Made by a program: the position numbers and the translations under genes | Shown: positions 16,642 to 25,838 of the stretch, piece after piece | Layout of the letters: each line of letters begins with the position of its first letter | Numbering within the stretch: the first letter of the stretch is position 1 | From: Acidobacteriaceae bacterium KBS 89 | GTDB lineage: Bacteria > Acidobacteriota > Terriglobia > Terriglobales > Acidobacteriaceae | Direction of reading: 5' to 3' | Length of the DNA: 64,000 nucleotides | Assembly (NCBI GenBank): GCA_000381605.1 | Contig: KB906755.1 | Location: forward strand, 1,100,828 to 1,164,827 | The notes under the pieces: generated by a model | The model's database searches: none | Told to the model about the DNA's origin: nothing | What the model saw: the letters and a program-made list of their open reading frames with translations, nothing else

Positions 16642-18678
16642 TTATTGAGGCACGATGTCGAGTGTGAGCACCTCGAAAGGGGCGAGGTGAAAGTCATGAC
16701 GCTCTTGAGCACGAAGTAAGAGAGCGCGGCCGCTTGCATCCTCTCTCCATGGGCTCTTTGCGGAGTACGCCTGCGCGGCTCCCGGCGGCAGTTCGAATGC
16801 ATCCTGCAGCCTGACGCGAATCGTCTTCGCCTGGTCGCTCGGGTTGCGCAGTACGAGGATGCCTTTTCGTGGCGTCCAGGATGCCCACCCATACACCTCG
16901 AGCCACGTGGGATCGCCTCCAATCCAATGCGTATCTTTCAAGACCTCGGCGTTGGCGCGTGCCCACTTCGCCGCCTCGGCAAGGTCGTCCCAATTGGCGT
17001 GAGTCAGCAAGGACGGGGTTATGTACATCTCTTGAAGTTGCGTTCCTGTGCCGAAGTATGACCGGATCTCATTGCGAAAATCGTTTCCAGGATCGTTGTC
17101 CAGCTGCTTGCGATACTTCGCATAGATCATGCCGTGGAGCATGAGAGAGTTGAGCGGGAACAGCGGACCATTCTGAACGATGTTGCGATAGGTCTCTGTA
17201 TCGCGATAGGTAATCCATCGTTCACGGAATGTTCCGACGCCAGCAGCGTCGTCATCCTCGCCGCCTCGCCAAATCGAATCCGCATAGATCAGCCAGAAGG
17301 GTGAAGGCCATGTTCCTGTAGTGAGGTTAATGAAGACGTCAGGCTTGGCTACACGAAGCTCGCCGATAAGGTGGATTGCTGCTGAGAAGTCGCTGTCGAA
17401 CCGGCTACCGGGAAAAACGGTGTTCACATTACCGGTGCCATCGAACTTGAATTGGTTGACACCGTTCTTGTGAATCATATCCATGCAAACGTCGCGGAAG
17501 GCGTCATAATACTTCGGACCGGACAGAGCGTATCCATTTGCCACGATCTCGTATCCGGCAACTTTTCCGAACTCGACCCGCTCTTGCTTCGGCTTCGAAT
17601 ATCCGCCCCAAGGTGACATCCACACTCCCGGGTCTGCGCCGTACCTCTCGGCGGCTTCCTTCACCGGAACGAAACCATTGGGAAACCCGTCGTTGAACTT
17701 CCAGAGTGTCTTGTGGTTGTCCCAACCGTCGTCGAAGAGGAAAGAGTCCAGCTTCACGCCGCGCTTTTGCGTCAGCTCTTCTCCAAATTTGTTCACCCTA
17801 TCCAACGCGGCAGCTTGATCATAGGGCGTGAAGTAGCCGAGATCGTACCATGAGTTGTAGTGCAGAAAGGTCCTGTAGGGATGCGCCCGTTCGCGCTCCA
17901 CATACGCCAGGAAGGACCGCCGCATCTGACCAGTACGTACGACACCAATAACCGAAGAATATGTGATTGACTGGCCTGCCCGGAGCGGAAGGTCGCGATC
18001 CATCCAGGCGGTCGCCCGGTCGCCGGTAACCTTGCTCTTCGATAGCGGATGTTCGAATCCGACGAACAAGCTTTCAGTCACGATGGGCGAACCCGCCACC
18101 GATCCGCTTACACGAGAGCCGGGAAGAGGCAGATCGATCAACTCAACCCGGCTAGTTGGGAGGTCGTGGCCAACCGCTGTAATCGTGAAAATCTGTCTGA
18201 GGTAGGAAGAGCCATCGAGAAGAATGAGGGACCACACCAGCCGGAGCGAATGGTCGCCGCTTTCCAAGGGAAGGTCGAACTCTTCGCCATGCAGTCTGTC
18301 GGCGAAACGGGATGCATCCGGCCGCGGAGTCAGCTCGTGCCTTGTAGGCCGGCCGATGAGCTTCAAGACGCTAGCGTCGTAGATGGATCCATCTTTTAGA
18401 AAGATGGCAAAGGGTGCAGCGACGTGAAGTTCTGTTCTGTGCATCCGGTCCGTGACGACCAAGCTGCTCACTTTACCTTCCGTAACAGACCATTTCGCGC
18501 CTATCGCCCGATTTTCCAGGTGAAAGCTGTCACCAACTTGCGTCGCGACGACCGGGCCACCTTCGAGGTCTCGCTGAGTGCTCGACGCGACGGCGGACCC
18601 GACGAACACTGCCAGTGACAGGGCGAAACCCGCCATTGCGTCCCTGATTGTCTTCCAAGGGTACATACTCTTTTCCAT
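16642..18678 (-). CDS. Secreted alpha-galactosidase-like glycoside hydrolase (clan GH-D type barrel)
   Basis: The 678-residue protein has an N-terminal signal (GFALSLAVFVGSAVAS). A beta-sandwich follows (about 40-240), then a TIM barrel and a C-terminal beta domain. FLFDDGWDNHKTLW is the barrel strand with the DDGW motif seen in GH27/GH36-like enzymes, and NQFKFDGTGNVN carries the Asp expected to be the nucleophile. ESLFVGFEHPLSK and YSSVIGV lie in the sandwich, and GILVLRNPSDQAKTIRVRL in the C-terminal sheet. Homologues are often labelled alpha-galactosidase or, misleadingly, enterotoxin. With a HexNAc-kinase-like gene and a nucleotidyltransferase downstream in the same operon, an alpha-N-acetylgalactosaminidase or alpha-galactosidase role is reasonable. 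No experimental subfamily can be assigned by eye. Confidence 0.8.
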   Translation of the reverse strand: MEKSMYPWKTIRDAMAGFALSLAVFVGSAVASSTQRDLEGGPVVATQVGDSFHLENRAIGAKWSVTEGKVSSLVVTDRMHRTELHVAAPFAIFLKDGSIYDASVLKLIGRPTRHELTPRPDASRFADRLHGEEFDLPLESGDHSLRLVWSLILLDGSSYLRQIFTITAVGHDLPTSRVELIDLPLPGSRVSGSVAGSPIVTESLFVGFEHPLSKSKVTGDRATAWMDRDLPLRAGQSITYSSVIGVVRTGQMRRSFLAYVERERAHPYRTFLHYNSWYDLGYFTPYDQAAALDRVNKFGEELTQKRGVKLDSFLFDDGWDNHKTLWKFNDGFPNGFVPVKEAAERYGADPGVWMSPWGGYSKPKQERVEFGKVAGYEIVANGYALSGPKYYDAFRDVCMDMIHKNGVNQFKFDGTGNVNTVFPGSRFDSDFSAAIHLIGELRVAKPDVFINLTTGTWPSPFWLIYADSIWRGGEDDDAAGVGTFRERWITYRDTETYRNIVQNGPLFPLNSLMLHGMIYAKYRKQLDNDPGNDFRNEIRSYFGTGTQLQEMYITPSLLTHANWDDLAEAAKWARANAEVLKDTHWIGGDPTWLEVYGWASWTPRKGILVLRNPSDQAKTIRVRLQDAFELPPGAAQAYSAKSPWREDASGRALLLRAQERHDFHLAPFEVLTLDIVPQ

Positions 18679-18856
18679 TTGGTCTGCCCGGAGCTAGTTG
18701 CGACGGAGAACGCTAGTTTAGCGTACTGGCGAAGGTCCAGACGACTGATGACTCTTGCGGCTTATTGCAAGCCCGTAAACGAATTATGCGCACAAGAACG
18801 GAGGCATAGCATAGCTTCAGTAGTTTCACCGGGTCGGGTCATGCCATAGTAGAGCG

Positions 18857-20551
18857 ATGAGGCCATCCTTGCGTTCTCTCCAGATTTTGTCCATCATGCT
18901 TTCCACCCTCAGTACGGGCCTCGTCGCGCAATTGCCGATTGCACCCCGCGTGAAGGCGGGCTTCAACGCGATCAGCGAAAGCGATCTGCGCTCCAATCTG
19001 ACGTTCATTGCTGGCGATGGTCTCGCAGGCCGCATGTCCCTGCAACCGGGTGACGATGCTGCAGCCGAATGGGTCGTCTCGGAGTTCATCAAGGCAGGCT
19101 TGCGGCCCGCGGCCACCGATGCCTCGGGCAAGCCATCGTTTCTGCAGCCAGTACCGCTGATCGAGTACAAACCCGATCCCTCGGCAACCTCGCTGAGTCT
19201 CTCCCGCAAGGACAGCGCGCAGCAACAATGGCATGCACCCGCAGTCAGCTGTGCATTCCGCGACAACGTCGATGCAACCGGAGGCCTCGTCTACGTCGGC
19301 TACGGAATCACCGCCCCGGAGCTTAACTACGACGACTATGCGAACGTCGATGCCCGAGGCAAGATCGTTCTTCTCATGGAACACGAACCGCAGGAGGACG
19401 ACCCGAAGTCGATCTTCAACGGCACCGGGAACACGCGATATGCCACCAGCCGCGTCAAGCTTCTCAACGCACAAAGACACGGCGCCATCGCCGTCCTTCT
19501 AATGCAGGAACCAAACGCGACCCACGTCTCGACCTCAAATCGTCTTGCCAACGTACTGGCGGGAGTCACAACGAAGCGGCTGACGCCAATCCCGCTCCAG
19601 GCCATCGCCAACGATGAGGTGGGTATAGCCCTCGTGACCATATCGCCCGTGGTCGCGGACGAACTTTTGCAGAACTCGGGCGCTACCGCGAAAGAACTGC
19701 AGAGCTCGATTGACCGCGACCTGAAGTCACATTCGCGCGAGATCGCCGGAGTGCAGCTGCACCTGCAGTCAAAAAACAGCTCGACCCGCGCCGCGACAAC
19801 GTATAACGTAGCGGGCCTGTTGCCCGGCAGCGATCCCGCTCTTGCGGCGGAAACCCTCATCGTCAGCGGCCACCACGATCACAATGGGGCTTCGGAGGTC
19901 GAGGAGCAGAACGGCCAGCGCCATCTCGATATCTGGCACGGCGCAGACGATAACGGCTCGGGCACAGTCGGCGTGGTCGAGCTCGCGCATGCATTTGCGG
20001 CCAACCCCGTCAAACCAAAGCGCTCTATCCTCTTCGTCGTTTTTGCGTCAGAAGAGCGTGGCCTGCTTGGCTCCTACTATATGGCGCAGCATCCCATGCG
20101 TCCGCTCGCCACAACCCGCGCGATGGTTAACTTCGACATGATCGGTCGCGACGAGAAACCAAGCACGCAGACTGATGGCGTGATTGAAATACCGGCTGAC
20201 ACCACAAACCGCCTCAATCTCGTCGGCACGCTGTACTCGCCCGACTTTCTTCACACTGTCCAACGCGAAGACGAGCACATCGGTCTCACGCTGGACGACC
20301 GCTTCGAGCGGGACACCGCTCTTGGCATCTTCTTCCGATCCGACCAGTTCCCGTTCATCCTGCATGACGTTCCGGCGCTCTGGTTTTTTACCGGCTTCCA
20401 TCCGGACTATCACCATGTCACGGACACAGTCGACAAGATCGACTTCACCAAGATGACCAGAATCGTGCGTCTGAGCTACCTCACGCTCTTTGCCATCGCC
20501 GACGAAAAGCAGACTCCAAGGTTCGTCGCCAATCCGGCATTGGGCAAATAA
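18857..20551 (+). CDS. Secreted M28-family metallopeptidase with PA insert (different subfamily from the other two)
   Basis: The 564-residue product has a signal sequence (LRSLQILSIMLSTLSTGLVAQ). The core starts with a typical leader (SESDLRSNLTFIAGDGLAGR), and a PA domain covers about 120-290 (VYVGYGITAPELNYDDYANV). Catalytic motifs are VSGHHDHNG (zinc His/Asp), HGADDNGSGTVGVVELA (bridging Asp), FASEERGLLGS (Glu/Glu), FDMIGRD and FHPDYHHVTDTVDKID (terminal His). It shares the fold but little sequence with the pair at 541-2169 and 34808-36472. It is divergent from the hydrolase operon (178-base spacer) and convergent with the GH35-like gene, and stands alone as a transcription unit. Confidence 0.92.
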   Translation: MRPSLRSLQILSIMLSTLSTGLVAQLPIAPRVKAGFNAISESDLRSNLTFIAGDGLAGRMSLQPGDDAAAEWVVSEFIKAGLRPAATDASGKPSFLQPVPLIEYKPDPSATSLSLSRKDSAQQQWHAPAVSCAFRDNVDATGGLVYVGYGITAPELNYDDYANVDARGKIVLLMEHEPQEDDPKSIFNGTGNTRYATSRVKLLNAQRHGAIAVLLMQEPNATHVSTSNRLANVLAGVTTKRLTPIPLQAIANDEVGIALVTISPVVADELLQNSGATAKELQSSIDRDLKSHSREIAGVQLHLQSKNSSTRAATTYNVAGLLPGSDPALAAETLIVSGHHDHNGASEVEEQNGQRHLDIWHGADDNGSGTVGVVELAHAFAANPVKPKRSILFVVFASEERGLLGSYYMAQHPMRPLATTRAMVNFDMIGRDEKPSTQTDGVIEIPADTTNRLNLVGTLYSPDFLHTVQREDEHIGLTLDDRFERDTALGIFFRSDQFPFILHDVPALWFFTGFHPDYHHVTDTVDKIDFTKMTRIVRLSYLTLFAIADEKQTPRFVANPALGK

Positions 20552-20571
20552 GCCCATACGAACAGATGACG

Positions 20572-22209
20572 TTACTGGGCATGCCGCTCACGTTCGGTTG
20601 TGTAAAGAATGACGCGGTAGGTTTTCACTTGATTGGGCGACATGCTGAGTTGCCGTCCCTGGTTGCTTTGATCTCCGTTGAGTCTACGCTGCGTGATCCA
20701 TTCGCCATCAACCCGCGAAACTTCCTCGATGCTCGTGATCCCAGCGACACGATCATCTCTATCTGGATCACGCGCAAAGGTTACGACGAGGCCTCGTCCG
20801 GCGATGAAGAACTCATTGGGCTTCGACTGCACAACAATCATCGCTCCGTCATCCGTGAGCAGGGTCTTCGCAGGCCAAGAACGGGACAACGTCGCCTCGA
20901 AGAGGAAGCCATTTAAGGCTACCGTTTGAGTTGGGCGAGGGCTGGAGACGTGCAAGACAAGGCCGCGTGTGTGTTCCAGAGCCTGTGCCGGAACAAGCGC
21001 CTCCGATAGGTCGTCGAGAGCTTGATACGTTTGCTCCATAGCGCTTGGGTTGCCAGCGTGATCTGCTGAGACGTCGATGCTGTCGATTCCGAAGGCCGAA
21101 AAGCCAAACGCCTTTGCCTCTCCATATGCATAAAACGCATTGAATGGAGCAGATTCTAGACGCGCTTCTGGGACAAAGACCGCGTTCCCATGGAATTGAT
21201 AGCGATGGATCCAATATTCAAAGTCTGGCCAGTAGATATCGGGCGAATAGAAATCGATGGCAGGTGCGGTGACGCAATACACCTCCAAATAATATGGGTG
21301 TGGGCCGCCGCTTGGGTATTCGCCGGCTCGTTCAGCGGGCGCCGGCAATTGCGCGTTGACGTACATCGGCAGCGGATATGCTTGCTTGCCATCTGCGGCA
21401 ACCGCTTGGATAAACCTTGCATAGTTCCAGGCCATGAACACTTCGTCCGCTGCATCGCCGAACACCTCCTGCCAGCTGTTTCCATTCGGGTGGAAGTTCG
21501 CGGCAAGTTCAGGAGAAAGTGCCTCTCGATGATCTCGGAGGCTTTGCACGAGCGCGACAGGAGGCGGCTGATGGAAGAGTTGATTTGCGGCCGAAGATCG
21601 ATCCCTGCCCCGCCCTAAGTAGCCAACTTCATTTTCAACCTGGACCATCAGCACTGTCTGTTGCTCGGCATCTTTTTCTCGAACATGGGTCATGAGTGCG
21701 GAGAACACTCTGCGATCGGACTTCAGGGTTTCTGTTCCGAGTGTGGAAAGAATCTCGAGTTCGGCTCCGTCAGCGGAAACGGCCCTGGGAAAACGCTTCG
21801 TGTCGCTTTTCACCCACCCGGGAGCGTAATTCGAGAAAGCGTTTTTCCAGCTTCCAAACCAGAGGATGACAAGGTGAAGATGCTCCTTCCGCGCGACGTC
21901 GATCCAGTGATCCAAGATGCCGAAATCGAATTTACCTTCTATGGGCTCAATCTGCTCCCAAGCGACAGGGATAAGTACGGTATTTACGTGAATCTTTGCG
22001 AGTTTTGGGAGAATGGAATCGGCCTGAGCTGCGGTGCCGGCTGACGAATTGCCCAACTCGCCCCCTAAGATGAGATAGGGCTTCCCGTTTACGATGAGTC
22101 GGCCCCCGTCGTTGAGTTTTTGGACCCTAGGGATTTCGCTGGCGTGCGCGGACAATGCCGCAACGAGCCAACCTACAACAGACAGCACAATACGGGCTTT
22201 ATTCTTCAA
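20572..22209 (-). CDS. Secreted GH35-like beta-galactosidase with DUF5597-type C-terminus
   Basis: The 545-residue product begins at a TTG preceded by GAGGTG at eight bases, and has a signal sequence (IVLSVVGWLVAALSAHAS). The barrel opens with RLIVNGKPYLILGGELGNS and continues with NTVLIPVAWEQIEPIEGKFD, the usual GH35/GH42-like start. VLMVQVENEVGYLG holds the probable acid/base Glu, and FVPEARLES is a candidate for the nucleophile strand. The C-terminal segment (LFEATLSRSWPAKTLLTDDGAMIVVQ) fits the beta-domain of DUF5597 proteins. It likely removes beta-linked sugars in the periplasm or outside the cell. Substrate is unknown. It is convergent with the M28 gene and only 20 bases apart, with no obvious terminator between them. 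Confidence 0.85.
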   Translation of the reverse strand: MKNKARIVLSVVGWLVAALSAHASEIPRVQKLNDGGRLIVNGKPYLILGGELGNSSAGTAAQADSILPKLAKIHVNTVLIPVAWEQIEPIEGKFDFGILDHWIDVARKEHLHLVILWFGSWKNAFSNYAPGWVKSDTKRFPRAVSADGAELEILSTLGTETLKSDRRVFSALMTHVREKDAEQQTVLMVQVENEVGYLGRGRDRSSAANQLFHQPPPVALVQSLRDHREALSPELAANFHPNGNSWQEVFGDAADEVFMAWNYARFIQAVAADGKQAYPLPMYVNAQLPAPAERAGEYPSGGPHPYYLEVYCVTAPAIDFYSPDIYWPDFEYWIHRYQFHGNAVFVPEARLESAPFNAFYAYGEAKAFGFSAFGIDSIDVSADHAGNPSAMEQTYQALDDLSEALVPAQALEHTRGLVLHVSSPRPTQTVALNGFLFEATLSRSWPAKTLLTDDGAMIVVQSKPNEFFIAGRGLVVTFARDPDRDDRVAGITSIEEVSRVDGEWITQRRLNGDQSNQGRQLSMSPNQVKTYRVILYTTERERHAQ

Positions 22210-22463
22210 TTGTTTTCACCTCAGATGTAATGCTCGAGTGAAACCTGCAGAACGGCGAAAAGGTGCAATTCCACCCAGCAAAACCGAGTTCGTGGCACTA
22301 AAAGCTTACGCTCTTGGAGAGACTAAGGCTAAATTTAGCAGTGACATGGGAGATATTGGCTGATAAGCAAGAGGGCAGTGCAGGACACGATTCGTGTGGG
22401 TTATCGATGATGGCAGCTACGACTCTCCCCGCATACCTGCGCAAGATACCGGTGCGACTCTCT

Positions 22464-23120
22464 TCAGTGCCTCGTCCAGCCGTGCATTCCTGCTTCGAAA
22501 CTGCGACGGTCGAGACGAGGCAATGCGCGCGCCACCTTGTCGGGAAAGAGCGGGTAGTGCCTGGCCGCAATTAATAACTCCGGAACGCACCAAACGTCTT
22601 CCTCGGAGGTCATCCAGTGCGAGTTGTCCAGGCGGACCAGGTTTACCGGTGTTGAGTAGGAACGCAAAGTACGTTCGCCGCGCAGGTTGTAGTAGTGCTC
22701 AAAGTAGCTGAGTGCCAGGTCGCGCAGCGTTCGGTAAACTGGCGCGCGGAAGCGCAAGCCTGCGAAGTTCGACTTGGCAATGCCTCCCCACAGGCCATGT
22801 TCACGATAGAGAGCCACCACGTGGTCGTCGTCCCGCACGGCTTCGAGATCCATCAACAACGGCAAGTGTCCGTTGACACGCAGGGCGGCAGCGGCGAGCA
22901 GCGCTCCCTCCAGGCAGTGTCCCTTGCGCTCCCGCAACGCCCGCTGAGGAGACCATGCCGTGTCCGCGTACTGGTAAGGCACCGCGTCAAGGAACCGCTG
23001 GATTCGCGCCGGCGTCTTTAGCGCGCGCAACGTGCGCAAATCCCTCGGCAGCAAGCCGAAGCTCCCGTGGCTATCTCGCCGAACTCCGTTTGTCGACAGT
23101 TCCCTACCCTTCAATGGCAA
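22464..23120 (-). CDS. Transglutaminase-like (papain-fold) protein of unknown function
   Basis: The 218-residue protein has no signal peptide or membrane segment. RKGHCLEGALLAAAALRVNG looks like the Cys-containing helix of transglutaminase-like folds (Cys near residue 68), followed by DDHVVALYREHG with the expected His near 99. Aspartate positions beyond that are ambiguous, so a thiol-peptidase, amidase or inactive role are all open. Translation appears to start at a TTG (23118-23120). It is divergent from the zinc peptidase/ATP-grasp pair across about 200 bases, so shared control is possible. I do not recognise a named family. Confidence 0.6.
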   Translation of the reverse strand: MPLKGRELSTNGVRRDSHGSFGLLPRDLRTLRALKTPARIQRFLDAVPYQYADTAWSPQRALRERKGHCLEGALLAAAALRVNGHLPLLMDLEAVRDDDHVVALYREHGLWGGIAKSNFAGLRFRAPVYRTLRDLALSYFEHYYNLRGERTLRSYSTPVNLVRLDNSHWMTSEEDVWCVPELLIAARHYPLFPDKVARALPRLDRRSFEAGMHGWTRH

Positions 23121-23318
23121 TGCCGCGACCCGCTTGGAAAGTTCCGGAAATTATACAGAGGTGAGTCAATGCCCCAACGCTCGGAACATCCTTAGGTTGT
23201 GCAACAGCGCTTATTCGATCGATGCTCCAGAACCAGCGTGCCCACAATACTATGTGTAGAAGCGATACGCCTTGCCGTGCCAAATCTGGCTCCGTGGTAT
23301 AGAACTCTGAGTAGCCCA

Positions 23319-24332
23319 GTGATCAATTTCGAGAAAACTCGAGCGGAATTTCAGGAGATACTCGCCAAGCCCATTCGCGAACTCGGGCTCAAACTCGAGG
23401 GCTCTCCGCTCGAACGATTCGTTCAGCAGCTTTATCGCGAACTGGAAGCCAAAGGCATCCACAAGTTCCGGCCGCTTTGTTATCTCACCGATGAATGGGG
23501 ATGTCCCTCCGGCGAGCCCGTCATTGGCATTCCGTTCTATCTGGCTAATCCGGACCTGGCGCAGCTTGAACGCAATATGAACGACCTGGAAGACGCTCGC
23601 GAGATCATGATGTACATGCGTCATGAGGCGGGTCATGCAATCAACTACGCATACCAGCTATACAAGTCGGCTGAGTGGCACGATCTCTTCGGTCCGTTTC
23701 GTCGCGCCTATCGCGATAACTACCGTCCCATACCGTTCTCGCGGAAGTATGTTCGCCACATGGCCGGCTGGTACGCGCAGAAGCATCCGGACGAAGATTT
23801 TGCAGAGACGTTTGCGGTCTGGCTCACACCTCGCTCGCAGTGGCGAAAGCGCTACAAAGGTTGGGGCGCACTAGCCAAGCTCCACTACGTCGATCGCATA
23901 GCGCGAAAAGTCGGAGATCTCGACCCCGTCCGGCGTCGCGGCCGCACCGATATCACCGTCGATGAGATGGAATCGACGGTCGGCGAGTTCTATCGTCTCA
24001 CCCTGCCGGAGGAGATCCCGGTGGAGGAACTCGCGCTGGATACCGACCTGGCGGACATCTTCAATATCTCCCCTAAGCGACGTAAGGGCGTTCGATCGGC
24101 CCATGAGATGTTGCATCAGCATCGCAAGCCTATTATCGACAAGGTCGCGTATTGGAGCGGCGTGCAACGTCCGATCGTCAAGCGACTAGTCGAAGCCATT
24201 TGCAAGCGTGTTGAGGACCTGGGTCTGCTCGTGGATGTTCGACGTGAGTCCGACTACCTAACGGAGTTCACGGTATACACAACCGCACTCTCGATGAATT
24301 ACCTGGTCCGTGGGAAGTTTATTCATCCCTGA
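23319..24332 (+). CDS. Putative cytoplasmic zinc metallopeptidase (HExxH, peptidase-Mx-like)
   Basis: The product is 337 residues from the GTG at 23319 (VINFEKTRAEFQEIL), preferred over an upstream in-frame start that adds 40 residues with no similarity. MYMRHEAGHAINYAYQ is a clear HExxH zinc site, and HPDEDFAETFAVWL about 60 residues later supplies a plausible third ligand Glu. This matches the family annotated as putative zinc-binding metallopeptidase. It has no signal peptide, so it works in the cytoplasm. The gene ends six bases before an ATP-grasp ligase. A peptidase with an amide-bond-forming enzyme suggests making and trimming of a small peptide or peptide tag. The substrate is unknown. 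Confidence 0.75.
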   Translation: MINFEKTRAEFQEILAKPIRELGLKLEGSPLERFVQQLYRELEAKGIHKFRPLCYLTDEWGCPSGEPVIGIPFYLANPDLAQLERNMNDLEDAREIMMYMRHEAGHAINYAYQLYKSAEWHDLFGPFRRAYRDNYRPIPFSRKYVRHMAGWYAQKHPDEDFAETFAVWLTPRSQWRKRYKGWGALAKLHYVDRIARKVGDLDPVRRRGRTDITVDEMESTVGEFYRLTLPEEIPVEELALDTDLADIFNISPKRRKGVRSAHEMLHQHRKPIIDKVAYWSGVQRPIVKRLVEAICKRVEDLGLLVDVRRESDYLTEFTVYTTALSMNYLVRGKFIHP

Positions 24333-24338
24333 GGCCGC

Positions 24339-25388
24339 ATGACTGGAGGGAAATTGAAAGTCACCGTACTGTACGACTTGTGGGAAGAAGAACCTGCTGA
24401 AGTGCAGGAAGAAATTACTGTGCCGCGCAAACGCAAGGGGCAAAAGAAACGCAAGAAGAAACCGATAAAGCACGACCGCGAAGAGATCTTCGAGGCCTTG
24501 GAGAAGCTCGGTCATGAGCCGTCGTATCACATTCTCGACGGCCGCCCGCAATCACTGCTCGGACTCGCCAAGTGTGGCGCCGATCTCATCTTCAACCTCA
24601 CGGAATCCTATGCGGGCGATGACACCAAGGAGATGCATGTCACTGCATTCCTGGATATGATCGATGTCCCCTACACCGGCGCGGGACCGCACGCGAACAT
24701 TCTTGCGCAGGACAAAGCGATCGCCAAGAAGATGTTTGCTTTTTACGGGATTCAGTCGCCCTACTTCGCGACAGCCTATCGCGGCAACATCGACCACGCA
24801 CATGACATCTCGTTCCCTCTCATCGTGAAACCCACCTCTGAAGATGGGTCCATCGGCATCGATGCCGCTGCCGTAGTTACCAGCGTGAAGGAGTTGATGG
24901 AGCGCGTCGACTATATACAGACGGAATTCGATTCTCCTGCGTTGATCGAGGAGTACATCGAAGGACGCGAGATCTACGCCTCCATCCTCGGCAGCTACGA
25001 GACTGCACATGCACTTCCCCTTGTCGAACTTGACCTTTCGAAGCTTCCGAAGGGAATGCCCAGGATCGCCAGTCAGGATGTGAAATTCGAGAAAGACACG
25101 GAAGCCTATAAGCTGACGAAATCGGCGATCGCCGAGGACCTCGATGAAGAAACTGTAACCAAGCTCACCGAGATCGCGATCAAAGCCTATCGAGCAGTCA
25201 AGCTTCGCGATTATGGCCGCATTGACATGCGCCTATCGAGCAAGGGCGAGGTTTATGTCATCGAAGCGAACCCGAACCCGTGGCTCTCCAGCGGACAGGA
25301 GTTTGCCATGGCAGCGAAGAAATCCGGCCTCTCCTATAGCCAAATGATCGGGGAGATCGTGGACCTTGCGATGGCTCGGTACGCGTGA
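24339..25388 (+). CDS. ATP-grasp carboxylate-amine ligase, D-Ala-D-Ala-ligase-like
   Basis: The 349-residue product begins with VTVLYDLWEEEP, followed by an unusual Lys/Arg-rich loop (PRKRKGQKKRKKKP, about 30-43). The N-terminal domain then continues with ADLIFNLTESYAG. ATP-grasp motifs are clear: FPLIVKPTSEDGSIGID (nucleotide-binding lysine and small loop), ALIEEYIEGREIYASILG, and YGRIDMRLSSKGEVYVIEANPNPWL with the Mg-binding Glu/Asn. These enzymes join an amino acid or peptide carboxylate to an amine through an acyl phosphate. Housekeeping Ddl proteins lack the basic loop and sit in cell-wall clusters, so this is more likely a specialised ligase. It is in an operon with the upstream zinc peptidase (GAGG ribosome-binding site, six-base gap). 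Confidence 0.82.
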   Translation: MTGGKLKVTVLYDLWEEEPAEVQEEITVPRKRKGQKKRKKKPIKHDREEIFEALEKLGHEPSYHILDGRPQSLLGLAKCGADLIFNLTESYAGDDTKEMHVTAFLDMIDVPYTGAGPHANILAQDKAIAKKMFAFYGIQSPYFATAYRGNIDHAHDISFPLIVKPTSEDGSIGIDAAAVVTSVKELMERVDYIQTEFDSPALIEEYIEGREIYASILGSYETAHALPLVELDLSKLPKGMPRIASQDVKFEKDTEAYKLTKSAIAEDLDEETVTKLTEIAIKAYRAVKLRDYGRIDMRLSSKGEVYVIEANPNPWLSSGQEFAMAAKKSGLSYSQMIGEIVDLAMARYA

Positions 25389-25838
25389 ACGATGGCAGAA
25401 AGTTCAGGTGAGTGGAAGCGCACGGGTTCTACTCAGGACGATTCGCAGGGCGCACGAAATTCGAAACCACCCGGGGGCGGCTGACAAGAAACAGTTGGTG
25501 GACCTTGTCAGGATCGAACCGAACGACTCCTTCCATTGCGTGGCCGCAACAGTAGGTTCGACAATTTACAAGTGGTACAGGAATGAATCAGGCGGCCTCG
25601 GGCAGGGCAACATCAGATTCGACATCGTCATACGTAAGGGACACGCTGACCAGAAGCGATGTGAGTGTAGATGCGTTTGCGGCGGGTCCGCTCGGAGATA
25701 TCCGGGTTGCGGTCCCCAAACCTTGAGTGCTGGTTTCCTTCACAGACTTAACATCGACGCGGAGTATAGATCAGAGAATTCAACATAGACGATTCAAGAC
25801 AGGATGGGATTCAATAGGAGAGCAGAGAGAAAAAAACT
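25389..25838. other. Spacer, no gene seen
   Basis: About 450 bases between the ATP-grasp gene and a small orphan gene. An open frame overlaps the start of the region, but has no ribosome-binding site and no recognisable protein. AGGAGAG shortly before 25839 belongs to the next gene. Confidence 0.5.

Noticed and set aside
25366..25788. 140-residue plus-strand frame after the ATP-grasp gene
   Set aside because: No ribosome-binding site or recognisable protein; overlaps the end of a real gene.
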